The translations under genes and the position numbers were made by a program. Source: VFZN01 sp963709325 (GTDB taxonomy: Bacteria; Acidobacteriota; Vicinamibacteria; Vicinamibacterales; UBA2999). From it: DNA of 64,000 nt. The notes beneath the pieces were generated by a model. The model was not told where the DNA came from. It saw nothing but the letters and a program-made list of their open reading frames with translations, and made no database searches. The stretch lies in assembly GCA_963709325.1 (NCBI GenBank), contig CAVPVV010000003.1, positions 1,612,001-1,676,000 of the forward strand, written 5' to 3'. Positions 1 through 8,646 of the stretch are shown one piece after another; within the stretch, counting starts at the first letter, position 1; each line of letters opens with the position of its first letter.

Positions 1-652
1 TCCAGTCCTCCGCGGTCTGGTTGGCGAAGACGCGCTGCTTCGCAGCTGCGTACGCCTCCACCGTCGGGTGTCGATCGAGATGATCGGCCGAGAAATTCAG
101 CAGCGCCGCGATCCGCGGATGGAATCGCTCGGTCGTTTCCAGCTGGAAGCTGCTCGTCTCCACCACGTGCACGGTGTCATCGGTGGAGGCATCGACCTGG
201 GCGCTCAGCGGCACGCCGATGTTGCCGCCGACCAGCACGCGTCGTCCCGCGGCCTCGAGCATCCGGCCGACGAGCGTGGTGGTCGTGGATTTGCCCTTTG
301 TACCGGTGATGGCTACGACCGATCCGCGCAGCCAGCGAGAGGCCAGTTCGAGCTCGCCGATCACCGGTACCCCGACGGCACGGGCCAGGGCGACCTCGGC
401 GAGCTCCGCGGGCACGCCCGGACTGAGCACGATCAGATCGGCGTCAGTGAATGAATCGGCGCTGTGACCGCCGAGCTCGAGGGCGACGCCGGCCGATTGC
501 AGCGTCGCGGCATCGGCGATATCGGGACGGCGATCGGTCAAGGTCACCGTCGCGCCGCGGCGGACAAGCAGCAGGGCGGCGGCGACGCCGCTTCTCGCCG
601 CTCCCACCACCAGCACCCGCTGGCGCTCCACGCTGAAGTCCGGCGCGCTCAT
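1..652 (-). CDS. murD: UDP-N-acetylmuramoyl-L-alanine--D-glutamate ligase MurD (partial, N-terminal part)
   Basis: Cytoplasmic Mur ligase that adds D-glutamate to UDP-MurNAc-L-Ala. Only about 217 N-terminal codons are present; the gene runs off the left edge. The N-terminal Rossmann-like strand VLVVGAARSG, the ATP loop TGTKGKST (about residues 116-123) and the central-domain motif NFSADHLDRH are readable on the minus strand. The ATG overlaps the mraY stop (ATGA), so the two genes are translationally coupled. It is the only dcw gene here that starts with ATG rather than GTG. Identity is secure from the motifs and from its place after mraY. Confidence 0.95.
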   Translation of the reverse strand, partial: MSAPDFSVERQRVLVVGAARSGVAAALLLVRRGATVTLTDRRPDIADAATLQSAGVALELGGHSADSFTDADLIVLSPGVPAELAEVALARAVGVPVIGELELASRWLRGSVVAITGTKGKSTTTTLVGRMLEAAGRRVLVGGNIGVPLSAQVDASTDDTVHVVETSSFQLETTERFHPRIAALLNFSADHLDRHPTVEAYAAAKQRVFANQTAEDW

Positions 653-1734
653 CGCAGTTTGAGGCTCGTCAGGCTGAAGAGCGCAAAGATGATCGAGATG
701 ATCAGGAACCGCGCGATCACTTTGGGTTCCTGCCACCCGAGCAGCTCGAAGTGGTGGTGCAGCGGCGCCATCTTGAAGACGCGCTTGCCGGTGAGCTTGA
801 ACGAGGCGACCTGAATCACGACCGATGCCGCCTCGAGCACGAAGACGCCGCCGACCAGCACCAGCAGGATTTCCTGCTTGATCAGGATCGCCACGGTGCC
901 GAGCGCGCCACCGAGCGCCAGCGAGCCGACGTCGCCCATGAAGATCTCGGCCGGGTGCGCGTTGTACCAGAGGAAGCCGAGGCTCGATCCGACCAGCGCG
1001 CCGCAGAACACGGTCAGTTCCGCGGCCGGCGCGAAGCGGACCAGTAGCAGGTATTCCGCGAACACGCGGTGGCCGGTGACGTAGGCGAGCGCCGTCAGCG
1101 TCGCGGCCGCGACCGCGAACGTGCTGATCGCCAGCCCGTCGAGCCCGTCGGTCAGGTTCACGGCGTTGCTCCACGCGACCAGCACGAACACCGCGAACGG
1201 GACGTAGAACCAGCCGAGATCGGGAATCAGCTGCTTGAAGAACGGGAAAATCAGGCGCGTGTTGTACAAATCTCGCGCCGCCAGCCACATCAGGACCAGG
1301 CTGACCGCGAGCGCGGTCACAATCTGCAGGCCCATCTTGTAGCGAGGCGCGAGCCCGCCCGACGACCGCCTCGTGATCTTGAGGTAGTCATCGAAGAACC
1401 CGACCGCTCCGAATGCTGCTGTCGTCAACACCGCAATCCACACGTAAACGTTCGTCAGATCCGCCCAGAGCAGCGTCGGCCCGAGCGCCGCCGCGAGAAT
1501 CAACAGCCCGCCCATCGTCGGCGTGCCGGCCTTCGCGCGATGCGACTGCGGACCTTCCTGCCGAATCACCTGCCCGATCTGGAACTCGCGGAGCCGCCGG
1601 ATCAGCCATGGCCCGAGCACCAGGCTGACCAGCAGCGCCGTCAGGCTCGCCGCCGCCGTGCGAAACGTGATGTAGCGAGCCACGTTCAGCACGTTGAGCT
1701 GCGGCTGCAGCGCGACCAGCAGGTGATAGAGCAC
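649..1734 (-). CDS. mraY: Phospho-N-acetylmuramoyl-pentapeptide-transferase MraY
   Basis: Integral membrane enzyme that transfers phospho-MurNAc-pentapeptide to undecaprenyl phosphate, giving lipid I. The 361-residue product has the family's usual length and about ten hydrophobic segments. Diagnostic motifs are visible: GTPTMGG near residue 70, FFDDYLK, NLTDGLDGLA (catalytic Asp region), FMGDVGSLALGG, and the histidine loop PLHHHFELLGW near the C-terminus. The start is GTG, one base after the murF stop. The stop overlaps the murD ATG. Confidence 0.97.
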   Translation of the reverse strand: MLYHLLVALQPQLNVLNVARYITFRTAAASLTALLVSLVLGPWLIRRLREFQIGQVIRQEGPQSHRAKAGTPTMGGLLILAAALGPTLLWADLTNVYVWIAVLTTAAFGAVGFFDDYLKITRRSSGGLAPRYKMGLQIVTALAVSLVLMWLAARDLYNTRLIFPFFKQLIPDLGWFYVPFAVFVLVAWSNAVNLTDGLDGLAISTFAVAAATLTALAYVTGHRVFAEYLLLVRFAPAAELTVFCGALVGSSLGFLWYNAHPAEIFMGDVGSLALGGALGTVAILIKQEILLVLVGGVFVLEAASVVIQVASFKLTGKRVFKMAPLHHHFELLGWQEPKVIARFLIISIIFALFSLTSLKLR

Positions 1735-1735
1735 G

Positions 1736-3139
1736 TCAGCCGAGCTCCGCCACGAGCCGATCCACCACGAGATCCGTCCTCACCCCCCGCGATCCCTTGA
1801 CCAGCACCACGTCGCCGTGCTCGATCAGTCCGGCGATGAGATCCGCTGCTGCAACGCTGGTCGCCACGTGCCGCACGGTTCCGGCATCCATTCCCGCGTC
1901 CACGGCGGTCCGCGCTAGCACCGCGGCGGGCGCGCCGCCAACGGTGACGAGCAGCTCGAGCCCGGACCGCGCGGCGGTCAGTCCGCACGCTTCGTGCAGC
2001 GAGGTCGAGAGGTCGCCGAGCTCGAGCATCTCGCCGAGCACCGCGACCCGTCGTCCCACGACCGGCTCCCGCGACAGCATCTCCAACGACTTGTTGAGAG
2101 CCGCGGGGCTCGAGTTGTAGCTGTCGTCCACCACGGTCACGCCATTGCGCAGGTAACGCACTTCGCCGCGGCGCTTCGCCGGGGTCAGGCGCTCGGCGCG
2201 GCTGGCGACGTCCGCCAGCGGCACGCCGAGGGTCGTCGCGACTGCTGCCGCGCACAGCACGTTTGCGAGGTTGCCGCGGCCCAGGAGCGGTACCCGGACC
2301 GTGGCCTGCTCGCGGCCGGCGGTGAACGTCGCAACCGTCCCACTGAGGCCGCGTTCCTCGACGCTGGTCGCGCGAACCGAGGCACTCTCACCGAACCCGA
2401 ACGTCACCATCCGGCCGGTGAAGTCCTTCGCATAGCGCATGACGCGCGGGTCGTCGGCATTCGCCACCAGGACCGTGGTCGGTCCGGCGCCCTCGAGGAT
2501 TTCGGCCTTTGCCGCGGCAATGCCGTCGGCGTCACCGAAATAGCCGATGTGCGCGTCGCCGACGTTGGTCCACACCCTGACATCGGGCTCGGCGATGCCG
2601 ACGAGCACGCGAATCTCGCCGGCGTGATTCATGCCGAGCTCCATCACGGCGACCTCGGCGCCGTGCCTCAGCTCCAGCAGCGACAGCGGCAGGCCCAGGT
2701 GGTTGTTCAGGTTGCCGGGGTTCTTCACGACCTGGAACCGGCTCTCGAGGAATGCCGCGATGGTTTCCTTGGTCGTCGTCTTGCCGGCACTGCCGGTGAT
2801 GGCGATCACGGTCGCGCCGGATTGCTGACGGACGCTCCTGCCGAGCGCCTGCAATCCCAGCGTGGTGTCATCGACGCCAACAACCGTCGCCGGCACAAGC
2901 GGATCGGCGGCTCGACGCCGCTCGACCACGACGACGTTTGCGCCGCGCTTGACGGCATCGGCGGCGAAGAGATGCCCGTCGCGCGCCGCGACGATTGCGA
3001 AGAACGCTTCGCCCGCACCAATGGTGCGGGAATCGATCGAGAAGCCGCTCGGTTCGGTCGCCGGATTTCCCGCGATCACCTCGCCGCCCATCGCCGCGGC
3101 GATCACCGAGGCGCTCAACACCTGCTGCGCCGCCGCCAC
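1736..3139 (-). CDS. murF: UDP-N-acetylmuramoyl-tripeptide--D-alanyl-D-alanine ligase MurF
   Basis: Adds D-Ala-D-Ala to the UDP-MurNAc-tripeptide, completing the cytoplasmic pentapeptide. At 467 residues it is of normal length. The ATP loop TGSAGKTTTKE lies around residues 115-125, followed by the MurF-type segments NLNNHLGLPLSLLEL and ELGMNHAGEI. The product is clearly MurF rather than MurE because of these segments and because a separate murE precedes it. It starts at GTG, sharing one base with the murE TAG stop. Confidence 0.96.
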   Translation of the reverse strand: MAAAQQVLSASVIAAAMGGEVIAGNPATEPSGFSIDSRTIGAGEAFFAIVAARDGHLFAADAVKRGANVVVVERRRAADPLVPATVVGVDDTTLGLQALGRSVRQQSGATVIAITGSAGKTTTKETIAAFLESRFQVVKNPGNLNNHLGLPLSLLELRHGAEVAVMELGMNHAGEIRVLVGIAEPDVRVWTNVGDAHIGYFGDADGIAAAKAEILEGAGPTTVLVANADDPRVMRYAKDFTGRMVTFGFGESASVRATSVEERGLSGTVATFTAGREQATVRVPLLGRGNLANVLCAAAVATTLGVPLADVASRAERLTPAKRRGEVRYLRNGVTVVDDSYNSSPAALNKSLEMLSREPVVGRRVAVLGEMLELGDLSTSLHEACGLTAARSGLELLVTVGGAPAAVLARTAVDAGMDAGTVRHVATSVAAADLIAGLIEHGDVVLVKGSRGVRTDLVVDRLVAELG

Positions 3140-4641
3140 TAGCCCGCCCTCATCCGCTTCGCCTGGCGGCGCTTCAGCGCATCGCGGGCGACCGCGACAT
3201 CGTCGAACGGCAGTACGCGATCGCCAATCTGTTGATACTTCTCATGGCCCTTGCCGGCGACGAGCACGAGGTCGCCCTCAGACGCCATCGACACGGCGCG
3301 ATCGATTGCCTCGGCGCGATCCACCACCGTCCAGACCTCCGCCTGGCGTCCGGCGCCCGAGGCCGGCGTGATGCCGCGGCGGATGTCGTCGACGATGCGC
3401 GCCGGGTCCTCGCTGCGCGGATTGTCGGAGGTGATGATCACGATGTCGCTGAGGCGCGCCGCGACCATGCCCATCAACGGACGCTTGGTGGCGTCGCGAT
3501 CGCCGCCGCAGCCGAACACCGTCACGAGCCGCTTCGGAGCGAGCGGCCGAGCGGTCTCGAGCAGGTTGCGAAGCGCATCGTCGGTGTGCGCGTAGTCGAC
3601 GACGACGGTGACGTCGTCGCCCTCGCCCGAGACCAGTTCGAAGCGGCCTGGAACGCCCGGCAATGATCGCACGCCGCGAGCGACCGCCTCGAGCGGCAGG
3701 TCCAGCGCCACCGCGGTCGCGGTCGCGGCGAGGATGTTGTAGACGTTGGGACGGCCGACGAGCGACGAGCGAACCGCGACCGCGCCCTTCGGCGTCCGGA
3801 TGTCGAGCGCGAGGCCGCCCATCTCGAGCGCGAAAGGCCCGGGCATGACGTCTGCGGTCTGCGAGATTCCGTAGGTGAGCGAGCTCGGGCAGGAGGCAAC
3901 GAGTCCCGCGGCGCGCGGATCGTCGGCATTCACGACGCCGGTCGCCGAGGCGTCGAGCATCTCGAAGAGCCGGCGCTTGGCCGCGAAGTACTGCTCCATG
4001 TCGGCGTGGAAATCGAGGTGGTCGCGGGTGAGGTTCGTGAACACCGCGGCGGCGAACCGCATCCCGTCTACCCGCCGCAGCGCGAGCGCGTGCGACGAGA
4101 CCTCCATGACCGCCGATCGGCAGCCGCGGGCGATCATCTCGGCGAGGAGTTGCTGAACGTCGGGAGCCTCGGGGGTGGTCCGCGCGGCCTCACGCTCTTC
4201 GCGCCCGACGCGGTACGACACGGTCCCCATCACCCCGGCAACCAGGCCGGCGGCATCCAGGACCGAGGCCAGCAGGTAGCTGGTCGTGGTCTTGCCGTTG
4301 GTGCCGGTGACGCCAATCACCGGAATCTGGCGGCTCGGTGAGTCGAAGAAGCGATCGGCGAGAAGCGCCAGAGCGAGCCGCGCGTCGGACACCTGCAGCC
4401 ACGCGACCGTCACGCCGGGCGGCGGCGCGGTCTCGGCGACGACCGCCAGCGCTCCGCGGGCCGCGGCCTGGGCCGCGAAGGTCGTGCCATCGGCCTTCTG
4501 GCCGCGCAACGCGACGAAGATTGCCCCGGGCTGTACGGCGCGTGAGTCGTACGCGACGCCGGTGATCGAGCGTGCAGCATCAGCGCCGCTGAGGCGCGAC
4601 GCATCGCTTCCGATCAGGCCCGGTACGTCGCCCACTGTCAC
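3139..4641 (-). CDS. murE: UDP-N-acetylmuramoyl-tripeptide synthetase MurE (meso-diaminopimelate type)
   Basis: Adds the third amino acid to UDP-MurNAc-Ala-Glu. I place the start at the GTG that overlaps the ftsI stop (GTGA), giving 500 residues, the usual MurE length. Longer readings upstream in this frame only cover the transpeptidase gene out of frame. The ATP loop GVTGTNGKTTTSYL and the motif SDNPRSEDP are visible. The DNPR tetrad is the family marker for meso-diaminopimelate rather than lysine, so the organism probably has DAP-type peptidoglycan. The stop overlaps the murF start by one base. Confidence 0.95.
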   Translation of the reverse strand: MTVGDVPGLIGSDASRLSGADAARSITGVAYDSRAVQPGAIFVALRGQKADGTTFAAQAAARGALAVVAETAPPPGVTVAWLQVSDARLALALLADRFFDSPSRQIPVIGVTGTNGKTTTSYLLASVLDAAGLVAGVMGTVSYRVGREEREAARTTPEAPDVQQLLAEMIARGCRSAVMEVSSHALALRRVDGMRFAAAVFTNLTRDHLDFHADMEQYFAAKRRLFEMLDASATGVVNADDPRAAGLVASCPSSLTYGISQTADVMPGPFALEMGGLALDIRTPKGAVAVRSSLVGRPNVYNILAATATAVALDLPLEAVARGVRSLPGVPGRFELVSGEGDDVTVVVDYAHTDDALRNLLETARPLAPKRLVTVFGCGGDRDATKRPLMGMVAARLSDIVIITSDNPRSEDPARIVDDIRRGITPASGAGRQAEVWTVVDRAEAIDRAVSMASEGDLVLVAGKGHEKYQQIGDRVLPFDDVAVARDALKRRQAKRMRAG

Positions 4642-6653
4642 TGCGGCACCCCGGGAACGAGCGCGGCGTGCGGATCGCGATCGAGGACGAGCGTGCACGT
4701 CGTGCCCGGCTCGATTGGGGCTCCCGGATCCGGTTCCTGACCGACGACGATGCCGAGTCCGCGGACGCGCGGCGTGAGCCCGAGGCGGACCAGCTCGTGG
4801 ACCGCCTCGCGCGGTCCGTAACCGCGAAGATCCGGCAACGACGTGACCGGCAACGGCGTGAGGTCGCCGCCGATGTTCCTGACCGGCACGACCACCGGCT
4901 GCGCGGGAGCGAACGGCGCGACAGCAGCGCGACGCGGCACGATGACCGCCGGCGACGGGTTGACCGACAGCGGCACGCCCAGATGGCGCAGCGCGTCTGA
5001 GGCAATCCGCTGGAAGATCGGCGCCGCGACCACGCCGCCGGTGTCGCCCCCGGCTCTTGGCGAGTCGATCATCACGATGATCGCCAGCGCCGGACTCCGG
5101 GACGGCACGAAGCCGACGAACGAGACGTTCTGCTGGCTGTTCGAGTAGCGGCCGTTGATCAGCTTGTCCGCGGTGCCGGTCTTGCCGGCGACGGTGTAGC
5201 CGGGAATCTTGGCGCGTGTCGCGGTGCCGCGCTCGACGACCTGCTCCATGATGGTGGTCAAGGTCGCGGCCGTGGACTTCTTGATGGCCGTCCGCACCGC
5301 GGTCGGCTTGACGACCGTGCGCACGCCGTCCTTGGTGATCGCACGGATGACGCGCGGCTCGTAGAGCGTGCCGCCGTTGGCCACTGCGCTCGCCGCGGCC
5401 ACGACCTGCAGCGGCGTGACGCCGATCTGGTAGCCCATCGAGACTGACGCCAGCGCGCTGTCGTTGAGGTTCGACCAGACGATCCCGCTGCTCTCGCCCC
5501 GGAAGTCGTGCGAGGTCGGTCTGCCGAACCCGAAGCGGCGGACGTACTGGATCATTCGCTCGGCGCCGACCCGCGAGCCAATCTTGATCGCCCCGACGTT
5601 GCTCGACTTGACCAGCACGTCGGTGAACGACAGCGGGCCGTAGCGGTGCATGTCGTCGACCACGCGGTTGCCGATGCGAATCAGGCCGGCGCTGACATCG
5701 ATGATGTCGGCCGGATTGAACAAATGCTCCTCGATCGCCGCCGACGCGGTCACGATCTTGAACGTGGATCCGGGCTCGTAGAGGTCCTGGATGGCCCGGT
5801 TGCGCAGCGCGTTCTCGGGCGACTCGCCGTAGATGTTCGGATTGAACGTCGGCCAATTGGCCATCGCCAGGATCTCGCCGGTACTGGGATCGAGAATCAC
5901 GGCGGTGCCGGCGTCGGCGCGGTGCTCGCGCACGCCGGCACGCAGCTCGCGCTCGGCGATGTACTGAAGCTGTGAATCGATTGTCAGCTCGACGGTGCCG
6001 CCGGCGGTCGGCTGGCGCTCGAGGCGGCTGAACGCCCGGCCCCTCGCGTCGGTCTGGACCAGGAGCTTGCCCTCCTTGCCCTTGACGACTTTGTCGAAGG
6101 CGGCCTCGATTCCGCCGAGGCCCTCGTTGTCGGTACCGGCGTAGCCGACGAGGTGTGAGGCGAGCTCGCGGTTTGGATAGAAGCGCTTGCTCTCGGTGGT
6201 GAAGCCGATTCCCTCGAGGCCCAGCGCCGCCACGGCCCGCGCCTCGGTCGGCGTGACTTGACGCTTCACGTAGGAGAAGGAGCCGGTGCGCCCGAGCCGC
6301 TTGAGGATGGCGGCCCGCTCACTGCGATCGCAGCCAATCAAGGCGGCGCAAATCTTCGTCGCGGCCTTTTCCGGATCGCGAATCTCGCCCGGCACCGCAT
6401 AGATGGTGTCGGCGTCGACGCTATAGGCCAGCAATCGGCCGTTTCGATCGTAGATGTCGCCGCGCTTGGCGGGCGCCGGAACGATGCGCTGCTGTTGCCG
6501 CCAGGCGCGGGCCTGGAGGTCGTCGTAGCTGTAGACCTGCAGGAACAACAGCCGGGCAACGATCGCGACGGTCCAGCACAGAAAGACCACCGCGACGACG
6601 GTGTAGCGGCGTCGAATCTGAGCGCGCCAGCCGGGAAGGGGTTGATCGACCAC
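4638..6653 (-). CDS. ftsI: Class B penicillin-binding protein FtsI/PBP with C-terminal PASTA domain
   Basis: Septal transpeptidase that cross-links peptidoglycan at the division site. The 671-residue protein has an N-terminal membrane anchor (about residues 15-35), a PBP dimerisation region, and a transpeptidase domain with all three active-site motifs: STFK within EPGSTFKIVTASA, SSN within VKSSNVGAIK, and KTGTA within VAGKTGTADK. A single PASTA-like segment (about 600-660, from LPDLRGYG to TCTLVLDRD) ends the protein, as in Gram-positive SpoVD/PBP2x and acidobacterial FtsI. It starts with GTG, 18 bp after ftsL, and is coupled to murE by a GTGA overlap. Confidence 0.95.
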   Translation of the reverse strand: MVDQPLPGWRAQIRRRYTVVAVVFLCWTVAIVARLLFLQVYSYDDLQARAWRQQQRIVPAPAKRGDIYDRNGRLLAYSVDADTIYAVPGEIRDPEKAATKICAALIGCDRSERAAILKRLGRTGSFSYVKRQVTPTEARAVAALGLEGIGFTTESKRFYPNRELASHLVGYAGTDNEGLGGIEAAFDKVVKGKEGKLLVQTDARGRAFSRLERQPTAGGTVELTIDSQLQYIAERELRAGVREHRADAGTAVILDPSTGEILAMANWPTFNPNIYGESPENALRNRAIQDLYEPGSTFKIVTASAAIEEHLFNPADIIDVSAGLIRIGNRVVDDMHRYGPLSFTDVLVKSSNVGAIKIGSRVGAERMIQYVRRFGFGRPTSHDFRGESSGIVWSNLNDSALASVSMGYQIGVTPLQVVAAASAVANGGTLYEPRVIRAITKDGVRTVVKPTAVRTAIKKSTAATLTTIMEQVVERGTATRAKIPGYTVAGKTGTADKLINGRYSNSQQNVSFVGFVPSRSPALAIIVMIDSPRAGGDTGGVVAAPIFQRIASDALRHLGVPLSVNPSPAVIVPRRAAVAPFAPAQPVVVPVRNIGGDLTPLPVTSLPDLRGYGPREAVHELVRLGLTPRVRGLGIVVGQEPDPGAPIEPGTTCTLVLDRDPHAALVPGVPQ

Positions 6654-6671
6654 GTCGAGTACCAGTTCGCG

Positions 6672-7067
6672 TCAGCGGGCCGCGACCACCGTTGCCGCCG
6701 GCGACGGCGGCGGAATCACGCGTTCGAGAATCACCGTGTCGTTGGGGCCGGGCTCGATCATTCCGAGCTGCTCGGTCGCCAGCTTCTCGATCCGCTGAGC
6801 GGCGCGCAGCGTCTCGATCTCGAGCCGGAGGTGGCGGTTCACTTCGGATTCCGCCGCGCGCTCCCGCTGCATCTGCTCGAGGCGGTAGCCGTGGCGGATC
6901 AGCTCGAAGTGCTGCCAGGCGGAAAAGAGCAGTGCCAGCACGAGCACGACGCCGATCCCCACCGACTGCCACAGCTCGCGATGCCGCTCCTCGTCCACCT
7001 CCCGCACGATCGGGTTGTTGCGGACGTCCTTGCGGATCGCGTATTCGAACGTGTCGTTCTGCTCCAC
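6672..7067 (-). CDS. ftsL: Cell-division protein FtsL-like (bitopic coiled-coil protein)
   Basis: A 131-residue protein with a charged cytoplasmic tail (about 1-33), one membrane segment (about 36-53, rich in Val, Leu and Ala) and a periplasmic heptad-like helix (about 60-105), the FtsL/DivIC plan. FtsL bridges FtsB and FtsQ to FtsW/FtsI in the divisome. Sequence conservation in the family is low, so the call rests on architecture and on its position between rsmH and ftsI, the standard place for ftsL. The GTG start has a G-rich Shine-Dalgarno (GGGGGG) a few bases upstream. Confidence 0.88.
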   Translation of the reverse strand: MEQNDTFEYAIRKDVRNNPIVREVDEERHRELWQSVGIGVVLVLALLFSAWQHFELIRHGYRLEQMQRERAAESEVNRHLRLEIETLRAAQRIEKLATEQLGMIEPGPNDTVILERVIPPPSPAATVVAAR

Positions 7068-7081
7068 GACGTCCCCCCTGG

Positions 7082-7996
7082 CTACTGAACCCGCTCTACG
7101 CCCCGCAGCTTGGCGCTGCGCGCGCGGGGATTGGCGCTCACCTCGACCTCACCCGCCATCACCGGCCGCCTGGTGAGCAGCCGGACCGCCGGCGCGTCCC
7201 CCGCGGCCAGCGCGCGGAACGCGTGTTTGACGGTGCGGTCCTCCAGCGAGTGAAAGCTGATGACCGCCATCCGTCCGCCGCCATCGGTGCCGCCGATTGG
7301 CGGCTGAAGCCGGCCCACGGCGCGCCCGATACACGACGCGAGCTCCTCCAACTCACCGTTCACCCAGATCCGCAACGCCTGGAAGGTTCGCGTTGCCGGA
7401 TCGATCCGCTGCCACGGGCCACCGACTGCCCGACGGACGATCGCGGCCAGCTGTCCGGTCGTCGCGATCGGCTCGCGCTCGCGCGCCTGGACGATCGCCC
7501 GGGCCACGCGGCGCGATTTCCGCTCTTCGCCAAAGCGGAAGATGACGTCCGCCAGCGACGATTCGTCCACGCTCGCCAGGCGCTCGGCCGCGGTCTCGCC
7601 CTGCGATTGATCCATCCGCATGTCGAGCGGCTCGTCGCGCCGGAAGCTGAACCCACGCCCGTGGGCATCGAGCTGCATCGACGACACGCCGAGATCCAGC
7701 AACACTCCTGCGACCAACTGCACCCCTTCGCGATCCAGCACCGCGTCCAGCGTCCGGTAGTCCGCGTGCACAAGCCGCACGCGGTCGCCGAAGCCGGCCA
7801 GCGTCTCCGCGGTGTAGGCCAGCGCCGCCGGATCGCGATCGATGCCGATCACGCGGGCCGCTCCACTGTCGAGGAGCATCCGCGCGTGACCGCCGAGTCC
7901 GACCGTGCCGTCCACGAACACCCCGCCGCGCGACGGCGCGAGCAGCTCCCGCACTTCGTCGACGAGGACCGGAACATGGCGAGCACCCTCGTCCAC
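7082..7996 (-). CDS. rsmH: 16S rRNA (cytosine(1402)-N(4))-methyltransferase RsmH
   Basis: Methylates N4 of C1402 in 16S rRNA using S-adenosylmethionine; formerly MraW. The 304-residue product has normal length. Visible motifs include the N-terminal HVPVLVDEV, the SAM-binding loop VDGTVGLGGHA near residue 28, GVLLDLGVSS, and the C-terminal ISFHSLEDRTVKH. The GTG start directly follows the mraZ TAG stop without a gap, so the two are probably coupled. Confidence 0.97.
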   Translation of the reverse strand: MDEGARHVPVLVDEVRELLAPSRGGVFVDGTVGLGGHARMLLDSGAARVIGIDRDPAALAYTAETLAGFGDRVRLVHADYRTLDAVLDREGVQLVAGVLLDLGVSSMQLDAHGRGFSFRRDEPLDMRMDQSQGETAAERLASVDESSLADVIFRFGEERKSRRVARAIVQAREREPIATTGQLAAIVRRAVGGPWQRIDPATRTFQALRIWVNGELEELASCIGRAVGRLQPPIGGTDGGGRMAVISFHSLEDRTVKHAFRALAAGDAPAVRLLTRRPVMAGEVEVSANPRARSAKLRGVERVQ

Positions 7997-8437
7997 CTAG
8001 ATTCCGAACTCCGACAGCGCCCTCGCGTCGTCGTCGCTGAACTGCTGCGCGGCGAGGCGAGCGAGGAAGCGGTCGTGATTCCACACCTCGAGGAAGTTCT
8101 GCTGGCCCAACACGTCGACTTCGCCGATCATCAGAGCCGTGTCGCGGAGCCGCGGCTGGATCAGCACGCGTCCCTGCGGATCGAGCTCGGCGACCTGGCC
8201 GAAGAAGTTCACGCGGTCGAGGAATTTCTGTCTCGAGGGATGCGTGGAGGGCACCGCGGCGAGCTTGCGTTCGATCTCGAGCCAGACCGGCATCGGGTAG
8301 ATGCGGACGGACTCCCCCGTCAGGCTCGTCACGAACAGTTCGCGGCCATGGGTATCCTGGATGGTCGCGCGAAACCCGTTCGGGACCTTGAGCCGGCCCT
8401 TGTCATCGATTCTCGCCGGCGAGTTGCCCCGGAGCAC
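7997..8437 (-). CDS. mraZ: Transcriptional regulator MraZ
   Basis: A 146-residue protein made of two tandem SpoVT/AbrB-type swapped-hairpin domains. The family's DKGRLKVP and DPQGRVLI motifs mark the two halves. MraZ binds repeated boxes in its own promoter and controls the dcw operon. It is the first gene of the eight-gene cluster and starts with GTG. The promoter and operator right upstream (8446-8504) match what the family would need for autoregulation. Confidence 0.96.
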   Translation of the reverse strand: MLRGNSPARIDDKGRLKVPNGFRATIQDTHGRELFVTSLTGESVRIYPMPVWLEIERKLAAVPSTHPSRQKFLDRVNFFGQVAELDPQGRVLIQPRLRDTALMIGEVDVLGQQNFLEVWNHDRFLARLAAQQFSDDDARALSEFGI

Positions 8438-8445
8438 GATAGCTA

Positions 8446-8470
8446 CTCCACTTCACTCCACTTAAGACCA
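8446..8470 (-). promoter_or_regulatory. Putative MraZ operator: three TGGNN boxes at 10-bp spacing
   Basis: Reading the minus strand, TGGTC, TGGAG and TGGAG begin exactly 10 bp apart (TGG triplets at 8470-8468, 8460-8458 and 8450-8448), with 5-bp gaps. E. coli MraZ binds TGGGN repeats separated by 5 nt, so spacing and core agree with the known site type. The boxes begin at the predicted transcription start. The last box contains GGAG, which lies 8 nt before the mraZ GTG and can also serve as its Shine-Dalgarno. MraZ binding here is inferred. Confidence 0.7.
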
Positions 8471-8475
8471 CCGGG

Positions 8476-8504
8476 ATAGTAGGCGAGGGGTCCCGGGATG
8501 TCAA
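8476..8504 (-). promoter_or_regulatory. Sigma70-type promoter of the dcw operon
   Basis: On the minus strand a perfect -35 TTGACA (8504-8499) is followed after 17 bp by a -10 TACTAT (8481-8476). The predicted start of transcription near 8469 falls at the edge of the first TGGNN box, giving a leader of about 32 nt before the mraZ GTG at 8437. Confidence 0.75.
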
Positions 8505-8646
8505 TTGCGAAGTCGAACAACTCTTCTAATTTCTGATAGTTACGTCTTTGCTTCGCCTTCTGATCGGAGGGCGTCAATTCTTTGGCGTGATAGGGCTTTC
8601 GGCCAATGTCAGGTCTGTTGCCGCGTGTTACGATTTTCGTCGCGTT

